From assembly GCF_000721705.1 (NCBI RefSeq), contig NZ_JOJL01000027.1, positions 186,001 through 250,000 on the forward strand: a stretch of DNA of 64,000 bases. The letters run 5' to 3'. Shown here in pieces: positions 52,866 through 61,666 of this stretch. The position numbers and the translations under genes are program-made. Every line of letters starts with the position of its first letter. The stretch's first letter is position 1. Under the pieces are notes generated by a model. That model worked only from the letters and a program-made list of their open reading frames with translations. It did not search any database and had not been told where the DNA came from. Source of the stretch: Actinoplanes subtropicus (GTDB lineage: Bacteria; Actinomycetota; Actinomycetes; Mycobacteriales; Micromonosporaceae).

Positions 52866-52914
52866 ACCGCCCAGGCAGACGTAGGGAAGGGGCCAGGTCC
52901 TTGGAGTCCTACGG

Positions 52915-53322
52915 TCAGGGCACGAGGCGCAGAAGGTCGTCGCGCAGCGTGGATCCTTGGGCTTGGTACGTGTCCTGACGGATGGTTACGTATTGGCGGC
53001 CTTGGAGAGCCACCTGCACCACGACGGCCGTAGCCTTCGCCCCGAGAAAGCCGGCCGGCACGGCACTTCCGTGGTCGCCGGCGGGACAGTGGAAAGCGGT
53101 TCGGTCCACCACGGGTAGGGCAGGGAAACGCTGCCACCAGGATGAAGCCGTTGGCTCGTTCGGGACCTTGGCCGGGCGCCCTGGTCGCAGCGGGTCAGGC
53201 GCCTTGACGCCGTCATCACGGCAGACGATCATGCTGCTCGCCTGAAATGCCGGCCGCGACACGTCGGGAAAGGCTCCGGGCCTTTCGGTGAGCAGCGTCA
53301 AAGGCGCCTGACGGAATTGCAT
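52915..53322 (-). CDS. hypothetical protein with lower-GC codon use
   Basis: The product is 135 aa, not recognised. It has protein-like features: two Cys (MIVCRDDG, FHCPAGDHG) and an ordered C-terminus AVVVQVALQGRQYVTIRQDT then LRDDLLRLVP. There is no signal peptide at ATG 53322. Third positions are less GC-biased than in flanking genes, and the region 52870-53400 is AT-richer, so this may be a remnant of a longer secreted protein or a transferred gene. Confidence 0.45.
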   Translation of the reverse strand: MQFRQAPLTLLTERPGAFPDVSRPAFQASSMIVCRDDGVKAPDPLRPGRPAKVPNEPTASSWWQRFPALPVVDRTAFHCPAGDHGSAVPAGFLGAKATAVVVQVALQGRQYVTIRQDTYQAQGSTLRDDLLRLVP

Positions 53323-53373
53323 GGTCTGGCTTTATCGGCGTCGGTAGCGCGGGAGGTGGCCTTGACGGCGTCG

Positions 53374-53415
53374 TTGACTCGTACGTTTAATAATTTCGAT
53401 ACTTGAATGAAGTAT
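53374..53415 (+). promoter_or_regulatory. GH30 promoter with operator over the -10
   Basis: TTGACT (53374-53379), 18 nt and GATACT (53398-53403). The inverted repeat ATACTT-N5-AAGTAT (53399-53415) covers the -10 and start site. This supports GTG 53470 rather than ATG 53407 as the gene start. Confidence 0.5.
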
Positions 53416-53469
53416 TGGAAGGATTCCGGTCCCGGCCGTCGTGGGGTCGGGCGACGAAGGGATCGCGAC

Positions 53470-55701
53470 GTGTCACGAAGAAGGTTGGGCGTCGGGCTGG
53501 TCGCCGTACTGTCTTTGATCGCGTTCTGTCCGGCCGAGGCGTCCGCCGCGGCGAGGCGTCCGGCGGGCGTGTCGGTTTTTCTGACCGACCTCGCCACCAA
53601 GACATACCTGGCGCGCCGGCCCACCGTGTCGTGGCACGGCGGGACCGCCCCGGCGGGACCGGCGATCACCGTCGACAGCCGGAGGCGGTATCAGGAGATC
53701 ACCGGCTTCGGGGCGTCGTTCACCGACTCCTCCGCCTGGCTCGTCGGCACCCGGCTCGACCGCGGGCAGCGCGACGCGGTGATGCGCGACCTGTTCAGCG
53801 ACCAGGGCATCGGGCTGAGCTTCCTGCGCCAGCCGATGGGCGCCAGCGACTTCGCGGTGAACGGGAACTACTCGTACGACGACTTGCCGGCCGGCCGGAC
53901 CGATCCGTCGCTCGCGCATTTCTCGATCGACCACGACCGGGCCTACGTGATCCCGCTGCTCCAGCAGGCCCGCCGGCTCAACCCGGAGTTGACCGTCATG
54001 GCGACGCCGTGGAGCCCACCGGGCTGGATGAAGACCACCGACTCGATGATCGGCGGGACCCTCAGGGCGGACGCCTACCAGCCGCTGGCCGACTACTTCG
54101 CGAAGTTCCTGGAGGGCTACGCGGCGGCCGGAGTTCCGGTCCGCTACATCACGCCGCAGAACGAGCCGCTCTACGTGCCGTCCGGTTATCCGGGCATGTC
54201 GCTCAGCGCCGAGCAGCAGAACGACCTGATCAAGAACTACCTCGGCCCGGCGCTGCGCGACCGCAAGCTGCGTACCGGGATCCTCGCCTACGACCACAAC
54301 TGGGATGTCATCGGCTACCCGGAGACCATGTACGCCGATCCGGCCTCGACCGGGTTCGTCACCGGCACGGCGTGGCACTGCTACGGCGGCGACGTACGCG
54401 CCCAGTCGGTGTCGCACAACGACTACCCGAACAAGCCGGCGTGGCAGACGGAGTGCTCGGGCGGCACCTGGGAGGGCGACGAGCAGGCCGGCTTCGCCGC
54501 CGGGATGGGCCTGGTCATCACCAGCACGCGGGACTGGGCGAAGGGCGTGGTCCGCTGGAACATGGCCCTGGACCAGAACAACGGACCGACCAACGGCGGC
54601 TGCCTGACCTGCCGCGGCGTGGTGACGGTCGCGCAGGACGCGGCCGGCCACTGGTCGTACGCCAAGACGGTCGACTACTGGGCGCTCGGTCACGCGAGCA
54701 AGTTCGTGCGTCCGGGCGCACGCCGGATCGCGTCCAGTTCGCTCGGGGCCGGTGACGTGCAGGACGTCGCGTTCGTCAACCCGGACGGCTCCACGGCGCT
54801 GGTTGCCTTCAACTCCGCGACCACCGCGAAGACGTTCCGCGTGCAGTGGGGCGGCAAGTGGTTCACCTACCAGCTTCCGGCCGGGGCGGCGGCGACGTTC
54901 ACCTGGACCGGCACCCAGCATGGCACGGCCGACCCGGCCGCGATCGGCTCGGTGGACATTCCGCTCGACAACCCGGACGGAACGCGAGCGCTCATCAGCT
55001 ACGACTCCGGGCTGCTGGCGCACCAGGCGCAGGTCCGCGTCGGCGACCAGTGGCTCGGCTACACCCTCCCGACGGGCGCGTCGCTCACTCCGCCGGCCCC
55101 CGCCGTGCCGTTGCCGCGGGACGCGTGGACCGTGTCGGCCTCGACGAGCAATGCCACCGAGCCGCCCTCGAATGTGCTCGACGGCGACCCGGCCACGCGC
55201 TGGAGCACGGGCCGAGGCATGCAGGCGGGCGACTGGTTCCAGGTCGACCTCGGCTCATCGCAGACGTTCAACCAGGTCGTCCTGGACACGACCGCGAGCA
55301 GCGGCGACTCGCCGCGCGGCTATCAGCTCTTCGTGTCGGACGACGGCACGAATTGGGGGCAGCCCGTCGCGACCGGACCGGGAAGCCCGCTGACGCGGAT
55401 CCTGATCCCGCAGGTCACGGCCCGCTTCATCCGGGTGGTCAACCAGGGCGACGCCGGCAACTGGTGGTCGATGCACGAGCTGAACGTGCTCGGCCCGGCC
55501 GCCGGCGCGGCAAGCGCTACGTCCGCCCCGCACGGCGGTGTCCAGCGCAAGACAGCCGTGCTGCCCGACGGCACGCAACTCCTCGTCGTGTACAACTCGG
55601 GCCGCTCCTTGGCCACCTTCGACGTGCCGTGGGGCGAATCCACCTACACCTATCGCCTGCCGTCCGGCGCCGCCGCGATCTTCACGACCCGTCAAGGCTG
55701 A
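53470..55701 (+). CDS. secreted GH30 glycosidase with F5/8-type C (CBM32-like) domain
   Basis: The product is 743 aa. Signal SRRRLGVGLVAVLSLIAF (Tat-like double Arg) ends near ASAAA. The GH30 catalytic part shows EITGFGASFTDSSAW, acid/base Glu near 232 in TPQNEPLY and nucleophile Glu near 328 in WQTECSGG. The side beta-domain follows, then a discoidin/CBM32-like domain (about 555-680, NATEPPSNVLDGDPATRWST, GDWFQVDLGSSQTFNQVVLD). Family activities include beta-glucosylceramidase and beta-1,6-glucanase; the exact substrate is unclear. GTG 53470 fits the promoter; ATG 53407 would lie on it. Confidence 0.9.
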   Translation: MSRRRLGVGLVAVLSLIAFCPAEASAAARRPAGVSVFLTDLATKTYLARRPTVSWHGGTAPAGPAITVDSRRRYQEITGFGASFTDSSAWLVGTRLDRGQRDAVMRDLFSDQGIGLSFLRQPMGASDFAVNGNYSYDDLPAGRTDPSLAHFSIDHDRAYVIPLLQQARRLNPELTVMATPWSPPGWMKTTDSMIGGTLRADAYQPLADYFAKFLEGYAAAGVPVRYITPQNEPLYVPSGYPGMSLSAEQQNDLIKNYLGPALRDRKLRTGILAYDHNWDVIGYPETMYADPASTGFVTGTAWHCYGGDVRAQSVSHNDYPNKPAWQTECSGGTWEGDEQAGFAAGMGLVITSTRDWAKGVVRWNMALDQNNGPTNGGCLTCRGVVTVAQDAAGHWSYAKTVDYWALGHASKFVRPGARRIASSSLGAGDVQDVAFVNPDGSTALVAFNSATTAKTFRVQWGGKWFTYQLPAGAAATFTWTGTQHGTADPAAIGSVDIPLDNPDGTRALISYDSGLLAHQAQVRVGDQWLGYTLPTGASLTPPAPAVPLPRDAWTVSASTSNATEPPSNVLDGDPATRWSTGRGMQAGDWFQVDLGSSQTFNQVVLDTTASSGDSPRGYQLFVSDDGTNWGQPVATGPGSPLTRILIPQVTARFIRVVNQGDAGNWWSMHELNVLGPAAGAASATSAPHGGVQRKTAVLPDGTQLLVVYNSGRSLATFDVPWGESTYTYRLPSGAAAIFTTRQG

Positions 55702-55735
55702 TCCGCCCGGCACGCCCGCCCACCTCCGGCGCGGT

Positions 55736-56279
55736 TCAGGGCTGGTACGCATCCCGCACAGCGGTGGCGGACAACCCGCTCGGCAGGTCGATCTGGACTG
55801 CCACCGTGATGGAACGCGAGCCCGAGTCGACCAGGTTCCCCGGTACGGGCGGCCGGCAGAGCCCGCCGGTCGCGTCCGCGGCGGCGGCCGACGGGCTGGG
55901 CAGTGGAGTGAGGAAGATGCTGCGCTGGAACACGACGAGCACGTCCAGCGTGTCGGCGTGCGGGGACAGCAGCACGACCGCGGGCTCGCCGCTGGCGGCG
56001 GCGTTGACGACCAGGGTCAGCGTGCTCTGGCCGAGCACGGACCGCTCGATCCGTTCGCCGCTCGCCCCGGGGATGCCGGCGTCGGTCACCGTGGGGCGCT
56101 GGCCGAGCACCCGCACCGGGACGTGGTTCTGCGCGTCGTCGATCTTCTGGCCGAGCATCCGCCAGCCACATGCGCCGCCGCAGTCCGCCGTCCGCCCGCC
56201 CGGCCCGCGCCGCCAGAACCAGGCAGCCGATCACCGCGGCGGCATCGATCACCAAGAAGAAGACCGTCCATCCATCCAC
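55736..56279 (-). pseudogene. membrane-anchored protein split by a frameshift
   Basis: From GTG 56279 the frame gives DGWTVFFLVIDAAAVIGCLV and then LAARAGRADGGLRRRMW, a good signal-anchor. Near 56160 the coding sense moves to a second frame, MLGQKIDDAQNHVPVRVLGQ followed by VTDAGIPGASGERIERSVL and LDVLVVFQRSIFLT, which ends at 55736. The first frame turns into Arg/Pro nonsense. A CAAGAT box sits 6 nt before GTG 56279, supporting that start. A single-base indel in a gene of about 180 codons explains it; programmed slippage or a sequencing error is possible. Confidence 0.55.
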
Positions 56280-56443
56280 ACGTCTATCTTGGTCTTGGGC
56301 CGGGCCCGCCCGGCGGCCGGGCGCGGAGCCGGTGTTGCACTCCGCGGCCCGGTGTCCGCCAGGGACTCGGCCTTCGCTCGTACGGTCGAAGCAGCGGAAC
56401 GAAATCACGCAGCGCAACCCACCGCCGTTTCCCGGCCTGGACC

Positions 56444-59400
56444 TCAGCTCGCGACGAAGGTGTAGCTGCCGGACGGGAGGGTGTAGCTGCCCGCCGCCTG
56501 CGGAACCGCCTCGGGCGGCGCGCTGACCGAGCCCGCCAGGCGCACCGTCGCCGTGGTGTTCGGCGGGACCACGACGCGCAGGGTCAGGGTCGAGCCGGCC
56601 TTGCTCCACGACGAGGTGGCCGGGCCGTAGCCGGTCAGCAGGGAGGCCGAGGCGGAGGTCAGCGTCCCACCCGGCGTCGGGCTGATCAGCAGTTGCTGGT
56701 AGCCCGGCGCGGCCGGTGCGAGGCCGCCGACCGACCGGTAGAGCCAGTCCCCCACCGAGCCGAGCCCGTAGTGGTTGAACGAGTTCATGCCCGGGTCCTG
56801 CAGGGTCCCGTCGGTCTTGATGCCGTCCCAGCGCTCCCAGATCGTGGTGGCGCCCCGGCCGGTCATGTAGCCCCAGCCGGGATAGTCGGGCTGCTGGAGG
56901 ATCCGGTACGCGGTGTCGGCGTGCCCGTGGTCGGCCAGCACCGGCAACAGGTTCTCGACGCCCATGAAGCCCACCGAGAGGTGCCCGTTGCGGGCGTCGA
57001 CCTTGGCCGCCAGCTTGTCGGCGACCGCCTGCTGCTGGGCCGCGGGCACCAGGCCGAAGGCGAGCGCCAGCACGTACCCGGTCTGGCTGTTGTTGCCGAC
57101 CGTGCCGTCGGCCGCGACGAAGCGGCTGGTGAAGGCCGCCGCGATCTGGTCGGCCAGGGTGCCGTAGGACGCCGCCTCGGCGGTCCGCCCGGTGGCCGCC
57201 GCCATCCGCGACAGCAGCCGCGCCGACCAGCCGAAGTACGCCGTGCTGGACACGTCGTTCGGCGTGCCGTCGTCGACGTTGAGCCAGTCGCCGTACGTGT
57301 CCTGGTTGCGGATCAGGTCGGCGCCCGCGGTCGAGCGCAGGTAGTCGACGTACCTGGCCATCGCCGCGAAGTGCTGGTCGGCCACGGCGAGATCGCCGAA
57401 CCGTTGCCAGATCGTGTACGGGACGATCACGCCCGCGTCGGCCCAGCCCGCCTTCCCGGCGCCGTCGATCACCGCCGGCGCCACGTCGGTGAACGCGCCG
57501 TCCGACCGCTGCGCGTCCACCAGGTCGTCGACGAACTTGGTCAGCAGCCCGTGGGTGTCGAAGTTGAATGTGGACGTCGCCCCGAACGCGGCGATGTCGC
57601 CGGTCCAGCCGAGCCGCTCGTCCCGCTGCGGGCAATCGGTCGGGATGGACAGCATGTTCGAGCGCGCCCCCCACATGATGTTGTGCTGCAACTGGTTGAG
57701 CATCGCGTCGCTGGACTGGAACGCGCCGGTCGCCGCGCCGGCGGTCCAGGCGGCCAGCCCGGTGAGGCTGTCCGCGGTGGGCGTGCCGGGATAGCCGGTG
57801 ATCTCGACGTACCGGTAGCCGTGCACGGTGAAATGCGGCTCGAACGTCTCGGCCGCACCGGTCCCGGCCAGCGTGAACGTGTCGGTGGCCTGGGCCGAGC
57901 GCAGGTTCGCGGTGTAGAGCGTGCCGTCCGCGTTGAGGATCTCGCCGTGCCGCAGGGTGATCCGGGTGCCGGCCGGCCCGGTCGCGCGCAGCCGGTCCCA
58001 GCCCGCGAAGTTCTGCCCCAGGTCGGCGATGAACACCCCCGGCTTCGGCTGGGTGATCGCGACCGGCCGGAACGCCTGCTGCACGGTGACGCCCGGGTCG
58101 ACCTGCGCCACCAGGTGCGGCAGCGCGTCGGTCCGCACCGTCACCGGCACCCCGGCCGCCGCGCCGATCCGGGCGTCCTGGTCCTCGCCCTGGTACAGGT
58201 CGTCGTCGAGGACCGCGCTGGGCGCCGCCGTCCAGGTGTTGTCGGTGCGCACCTCGGCGCGCGTGCCGTCGGCGTACTCGATGGTGAGCTTCGCCGAATA
58301 CCAGGGCGACGTGCCGTACCGCTGGCTGCCGGCGAAGCCGATGTTCCCGGAGTACCAGCCGTTGCCGACCAGCGCGCCGAGGGTGTTGGCGCCGGAGCGC
58401 AGCCGCGTGGTCACGTCGTATTCGCGGTACTGCAGGCGCTTGGTGTAGTCGGTCCACCCCGGCGCGAGCCGCTCGTCGCTGACCTTCACCCCGTTGAGGT
58501 AGGTCTCGTGCAGGCCCAGCGCGGTGGCGAACAGCCGGGCGCGCACGACCGGCTTACCGACGTCAAAACCCTTGCTGACGTACGGCGTGGGCTGGGTCAC
58601 CGCGACCTGCGTCCCCCACGGGCCGCCGCCGAGCGCGGCGGTGACCTTGGCGGCCGGCCACCCGGAGTCGTCGAATCCGGGCTGCTCCCAGCCGGCGGGC
58701 CCGCTCGTGGACGCCTTCCAGGTGCCGTCGGTGACGACCGGGCCGGCCTTGGCGATCACGCCGGCCGGCCCCGCGCTGGTGTTGGTCGCCGCGATCGCCA
58801 GGGTGTTGCTGCCGGCCCGGAGCTGGACGGTGACGGTCGCCGCGTGCTTCCACGAGTCGACGACCCGGCGCGAGGAGCTCACCGAGGCGCCGTTGAGCCA
58901 GACGTCGGCGGTGTCGTCGCCGGTCACCACCAGCGTCGCCGGTCCGGCGGCGGCGGCGTCGAACGTCCGCCGGAAGTACCGGGTGGCGGCCGGCGCGGAG
59001 GTGGCCGGGTCGCCCTCGGGGTACCAGATCCAGGAGGCGCCGGTCAGGCTCGCGGTGGCGGGCGCCCCGACGAAGCTCGCCTGCCACTCGGTGGCCGGGT
59101 CGAACAGGCCGGTGTCGAAGGCGGCCGGCGCGCTCCACGGGCTCGGCCGGCCCTGGGTGTCCCAGACCCGCACCTGCCAGTGGTACGTGCGGTTGCTGGC
59201 CAGCGCGGGACCGCCGTACGGCACGTCGACGCTGCGGCTCGAGGCCACCTGGCCGCTGTCCCAGACGTCCGCGGCGCCGGCCGAGGTGCCGACGGTGACC
59301 TGGTAACGGCCCTGCATCTGGGCGTTGGCGACGGTGGTCAGGCGCCAGCCGAAGCGCGGCGCGCGAGCGTCGATGCCGACCGGTTCGGTGCGCCGCTCGG

Positions 59401-59998
59401 TGGTCAGCCCGGACACCGCGACCGGCGAGGCGGCGGTGAGGTCCGGCGCGGCGACGTTGCTCGCCCACGGCCCGGTGCCGTACGCGCCGAGGTCCTTGGC
59501 CGTCACCCAGGTCTCCGGCACGGCGTTCGCGGCCTGCCAGGAGCCGTCGGTGACCAGGTCGGTGACGCCGGCCGCGGAGGCGATCCGGACGTGGCCGAGC
59601 AGGCCGGCCGGGCCGGCGCTGGTGTTGCGTAAGGCGATCCGGAGGGTGTTGCTGCCGGCCCGCAGCGCCGCGGCCAGGTCGAAGTACCGGGCCTGCCGCC
59701 ACGAGTCGGCGACCCGGGCCGAGCCGCCCAGGTAGGTGTCGTTGAGCCAGACGTCGACGGTGTCGTCGCCGGTGACGACCAGCTGGGCATCGGTGTACGG
59801 GCCGGCCGGGGCGGTGAGGACGCGGCGCAGGTAGCGGGTGGCGGCGGGCGCGGACTTTGTCGGATCGCCTTCCGGGTACCAGATCCAGTGCGCGCCGCCG
59901 AGCGCGACCGGGGTGGCGGCGTGCGCGGGGGTGGCGAGGGTGAGCGTGAGGACAGTGACGATCGTCGCGGCCAGGGCTAGTAGGCGTTTAGCGGCCAT
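56444..59998 (-). CDS. secreted GH78 alpha-L-rhamnosidase
   Basis: The product is 1184 aa. Signal peptide RLLALAATIVTVLTLTLATP then AHA. Two related beta-domains of about 130 aa (each with HWIWYPEGDP or SWIWYPEGDP, LVVTGDDTxDVWLN and LRAGSNTL) flank a fibronectin-like segment. The Bac_rhamnosid N-domain and six-hairpin catalytic domain follow, with the signature SIPTDCPQRDERLGWTGD near residues 782-800 carrying the general acid. A C-terminal beta-sandwich ends in TFVAS. Start ATG 59998 has GAGGAG upstream. Secreted enzyme removing terminal L-rhamnose from plant polymers or glycosides. Confidence 0.93.
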   Translation of the reverse strand: MAAKRLLALAATIVTVLTLTLATPAHAATPVALGGAHWIWYPEGDPTKSAPAATRYLRRVLTAPAGPYTDAQLVVTGDDTVDVWLNDTYLGGSARVADSWRQARYFDLAAALRAGSNTLRIALRNTSAGPAGLLGHVRIASAAGVTDLVTDGSWQAANAVPETWVTAKDLGAYGTGPWASNVAAPDLTAASPVAVSGLTTERRTEPVGIDARAPRFGWRLTTVANAQMQGRYQVTVGTSAGAADVWDSGQVASSRSVDVPYGGPALASNRTYHWQVRVWDTQGRPSPWSAPAAFDTGLFDPATEWQASFVGAPATASLTGASWIWYPEGDPATSAPAATRYFRRTFDAAAAGPATLVVTGDDTADVWLNGASVSSSRRVVDSWKHAATVTVQLRAGSNTLAIAATNTSAGPAGVIAKAGPVVTDGTWKASTSGPAGWEQPGFDDSGWPAAKVTAALGGGPWGTQVAVTQPTPYVSKGFDVGKPVVRARLFATALGLHETYLNGVKVSDERLAPGWTDYTKRLQYREYDVTTRLRSGANTLGALVGNGWYSGNIGFAGSQRYGTSPWYSAKLTIEYADGTRAEVRTDNTWTAAPSAVLDDDLYQGEDQDARIGAAAGVPVTVRTDALPHLVAQVDPGVTVQQAFRPVAITQPKPGVFIADLGQNFAGWDRLRATGPAGTRITLRHGEILNADGTLYTANLRSAQATDTFTLAGTGAAETFEPHFTVHGYRYVEITGYPGTPTADSLTGLAAWTAGAATGAFQSSDAMLNQLQHNIMWGARSNMLSIPTDCPQRDERLGWTGDIAAFGATSTFNFDTHGLLTKFVDDLVDAQRSDGAFTDVAPAVIDGAGKAGWADAGVIVPYTIWQRFGDLAVADQHFAAMARYVDYLRSTAGADLIRNQDTYGDWLNVDDGTPNDVSSTAYFGWSARLLSRMAAATGRTAEAASYGTLADQIAAAFTSRFVAADGTVGNNSQTGYVLALAFGLVPAAQQQAVADKLAAKVDARNGHLSVGFMGVENLLPVLADHGHADTAYRILQQPDYPGWGYMTGRGATTIWERWDGIKTDGTLQDPGMNSFNHYGLGSVGDWLYRSVGGLAPAAPGYQQLLISPTPGGTLTSASASLLTGYGPATSSWSKAGSTLTLRVVVPPNTTATVRLAGSVSAPPEAVPQAAGSYTLPSGSYTFVAS

Positions 59999-60031
59999 CC
60001 GGGGCTCCTCGGGGGAAGCGAGGGGATTTAA

Positions 60032-60050
60032 ACGTTTCAATGTGAAACGT
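60032..60050. promoter_or_regulatory. operator upstream of the GH78 gene
   Basis: ACGTTTCA-ATG-TGAAACGT is a perfect 8-bp inverted repeat with a 3-nt spacer, 34 bp before the start, in an unusually AT-rich stretch. The AAACGT halves resemble LacI-family half-sites. The cognate regulator is not adjacent. Confidence 0.6.
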
Positions 60051-60151
60051 ATTAATCGTATGGCCGAGCGTCGATGTATTTCAAGAAGGAGTCCGTAGAG
60101 TTGCCCGTTTGTCAGGCCGGCTGTTGCGTGCCGCACTCCGTGCTCCCGGCC

Positions 60152-60589
60152 TCAGTCCGTTCTCGTGCCGCCGGGCTCCAGCTCCTGGAACAACGTGATC
60201 TGCAGCCCGGCCGGCGCCTCCAGCCGGGAGTTCAGCGAATTCCATGGCGTACGGGTCGGCGGCGCCAGCTCCTCGGCCCCGCCCGCGGTGGCCTCCGCGG
60301 TCCGCGCGACGGCGTCATCGACCTCGAACGCGACCCGGATCCGCGGCGCCACCGGACGACCGACCTCCACCTCGTCGATCATCCGCTTCTGCGCGGGGTT
60401 GGCGATCTCCAAGGTCGCCCGGCCGGCGTCGAGGATCACCACCTGCGCGTCGCCGTCACCCGCGAAGGCGGCCTGCTCCGGCAGCCCGAGCACATCCCGG
60501 TAGAACGCCACCGCCGCCGCGAAGTCCTCCGCCTCCACGACCAGCCGGAGCTGCCTGACCCGCTTCCCTCGATCCACATCGTCGTTCAC
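60152..60589 (-). CDS. VOC (glyoxalase-like) protein
   Basis: The product is 145 aa. QLRLVVEAEDFAAAVAFYRD then VLGLPEQAAFAGDGDAQVVI is the standard VOC beginning, and RIRVAFEVDDAVARTAEATA starts the second half. GTG 60589 is chosen because TACTGT lies 6 nt upstream (leaderless). Substrate unknown. It lies upstream of the rhamnosidase on the same strand but 154 bp apart. Confidence 0.88.
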   Translation of the reverse strand: MNDDVDRGKRVRQLRLVVEAEDFAAAVAFYRDVLGLPEQAAFAGDGDAQVVILDAGRATLEIANPAQKRMIDEVEVGRPVAPRIRVAFEVDDAVARTAEATAGGAEELAPPTRTPWNSLNSRLEAPAGLQITLFQELEPGGTRTD

Positions 60590-60595
60590 CGGCAA

Positions 60596-60601
60596 ACAGT
60601 A
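60596..60601 (-). promoter_or_regulatory. leaderless -10 of the VOC gene
   Basis: Minus-strand TACTGT (60601-60596) is followed by 6 nt and GTG 60589. Confidence 0.5.
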
Positions 60602-60637
60602 GATGACCGACGGGACGTCTTGCCGGTCCTGGAGAAC

Positions 60638-60643
60638 TACGAT
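60638..60643 (+). promoter_or_regulatory. leaderless -10 of the zinc-knuckle protein gene
   Basis: TACGAT lies exactly 6 nt before ATG 60650. The promoter region overlaps head-to-head with that of the VOC gene, within 60 bp. Confidence 0.55.
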
Positions 60644-60649
60644 CCGGCC

Positions 60650-61081
60650 ATGACCACGCCTGGTTGGTACGACCCGGACTACGACGATCCGGCCGCGCCG
60701 CTGCCGGCCGATGTCGAGTCCGCCCGTGCGTGGGCGCTGCCGCCGGTGATCGCGAAGCGGCCGCCGTTCGACGCGTGGTGGTGCCCGGACTGCCAGCGGC
60801 TCCAGCAGGACGGGCTCCACCTGCACGACCACGCCCGCGCCGAGCGGCAAGGGACGTCCGGCTCGGTCTGCCCGGCCACGGGTGTCGTCGCCGTGCGGAT
60901 CGGCGCGCGGCCCCCGGTCCCGGCCGGGCCGGGGTTGCCGTTGGACGGGTGGTGGTGTCCGACATGCCGGTACCTCGTACCGGACGCGGCCGCCACCCAC
61001 CCGTCCCGGGCCGCGCGGCCCGTTCGCACCGAGGGCTGCACCAACCGGCGGTACCGATCGGTCCGCGTCACCGGGCGGTGA
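60650..61081 (+). CDS. small protein with two WWCPxC zinc-knuckle-like modules
   Basis: The product is 143 aa, not recognised. It is a tandem duplication of about 60 aa: KRPPFDAWWCPDCQRLQQDG with following His residues and Cys, and GLPLDGWWCPTCRYLVPDAA with later His and Cys. Each module pairs a CxxC with downstream H/C residues, which could bind zinc. The N-terminus is acidic (WYDPDYDDP). No membrane segment. It diverges from the VOC gene. Confidence 0.6.
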   Translation: MTTPGWYDPDYDDPAAPLPADVESARAWALPPVIAKRPPFDAWWCPDCQRLQQDGLHLHDHARAERQGTSGSVCPATGVVAVRIGARPPVPAGPGLPLDGWWCPTCRYLVPDAAATHPSRAARPVRTEGCTNRRYRSVRVTGR

Positions 61082-61161
61082 CGGCCGCTCGCCGGATCTT
61101 CAAGCTGAATAACACGGAGGTATCCATGAGCCCCAAGCCGTCCTTCGCGTGGCCGGGTGCC

Positions 61162-61186
61162 GTTGGTAACTGGCCGATCGGGGTAC
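61162..61186 (+). promoter_or_regulatory. sigma-B-like promoter before the anti-sigma gene
   Basis: GTTG (61162-61165), 15 nt and GGGTAC (61181-61186) match the actinobacterial stress-sigma (SigB/SigF class) pattern GTTT-N14-16-GGGTAT. The transcript would start near 61193, about 42 nt before GTG 61235. Autoregulation of the partner-switching module by its own sigma factor is implied. Confidence 0.5.
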
Positions 61187-61234
61187 TGTGTGCTGACTAG
61201 CGCGGCCCCGCCCATAGAACAGGATCCGCCGGTT

Positions 61235-61666
61235 GTGAGCGAGTTGACCGCTCGTCTTGATCTGCCTCTGGGTGCGAGCGCGCCGGGTACGGCCCGGCGG
61301 GTGGTGGTCGCCGTCCTGGATGGCTGGGGGTTCTCGGACGAGACCTGGTTGGATTGCGCTGCGCTGATCGTCAGCGAGGTGGTCACGAACGCCGTGCGGC
61401 ACGGCGGCGGTTGCCTGGCGTTCGCGATCGAGTCCACCGGCGGGCGGGTGGTGATCTCCGCGTCCGACGCGTCGTCGCTGGTGCCTCGCCGCCGTGATCC
61501 GGATCCGGCCGGCGGGCGCGGCATCGCGCTGATCGAGGCGTTCGGTGCTCGGTGGGGCGTTGACGACCAGGACGGCGGCAAGCGGGTATGGGTCGAGCTT
61601 CCGCCGTGTCCGCGACCCGGGCCGGGCGCGGGTGACCGGCGAGGTGTCAAGGAGGCTGCGGCGTGA
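61235..61666 (+). CDS. RsbW-like anti-sigma factor (GHKL ATPase/serine kinase)
   Basis: The product is 143 aa from GTG 61235, the usual length. N-box VSEVVTNAVRHGGG and G1-like box GGRGIALIEAFGARWGV mark the HATPase_c fold of RsbW/SpoIIAB-type kinases. Upstream in-frame starts (GTG 61190, GTG 61157) would add residues without family character. It is coupled (GTGA) to a STAS antagonist gene. Predicted to bind a stress sigma factor or phosphorylate the STAS protein. The kinase lacks a clear ATP-lid DxGxG; DASSLVP stands there. Confidence 0.85.
   Translation: MSELTARLDLPLGASAPGTARRVVVAVLDGWGFSDETWLDCAALIVSEVVTNAVRHGGGCLAFAIESTGGRVVISASDASSLVPRRRDPDPAGGRGIALIEAFGARWGVDDQDGGKRVWVELPPCPRPGPGAGDRRGVKEAAA

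Noticed and set aside
53298..53669. Minus-strand open frame opposite the GH30 start
   Set aside because: It runs antisense to the signal peptide and promoter of the GH30 gene and shows no domain.
55538..59632. Long plus-strand frame across the GH78 gene
   Set aside because: Antisense shadow without domain character; GH78 signature is on the minus strand.
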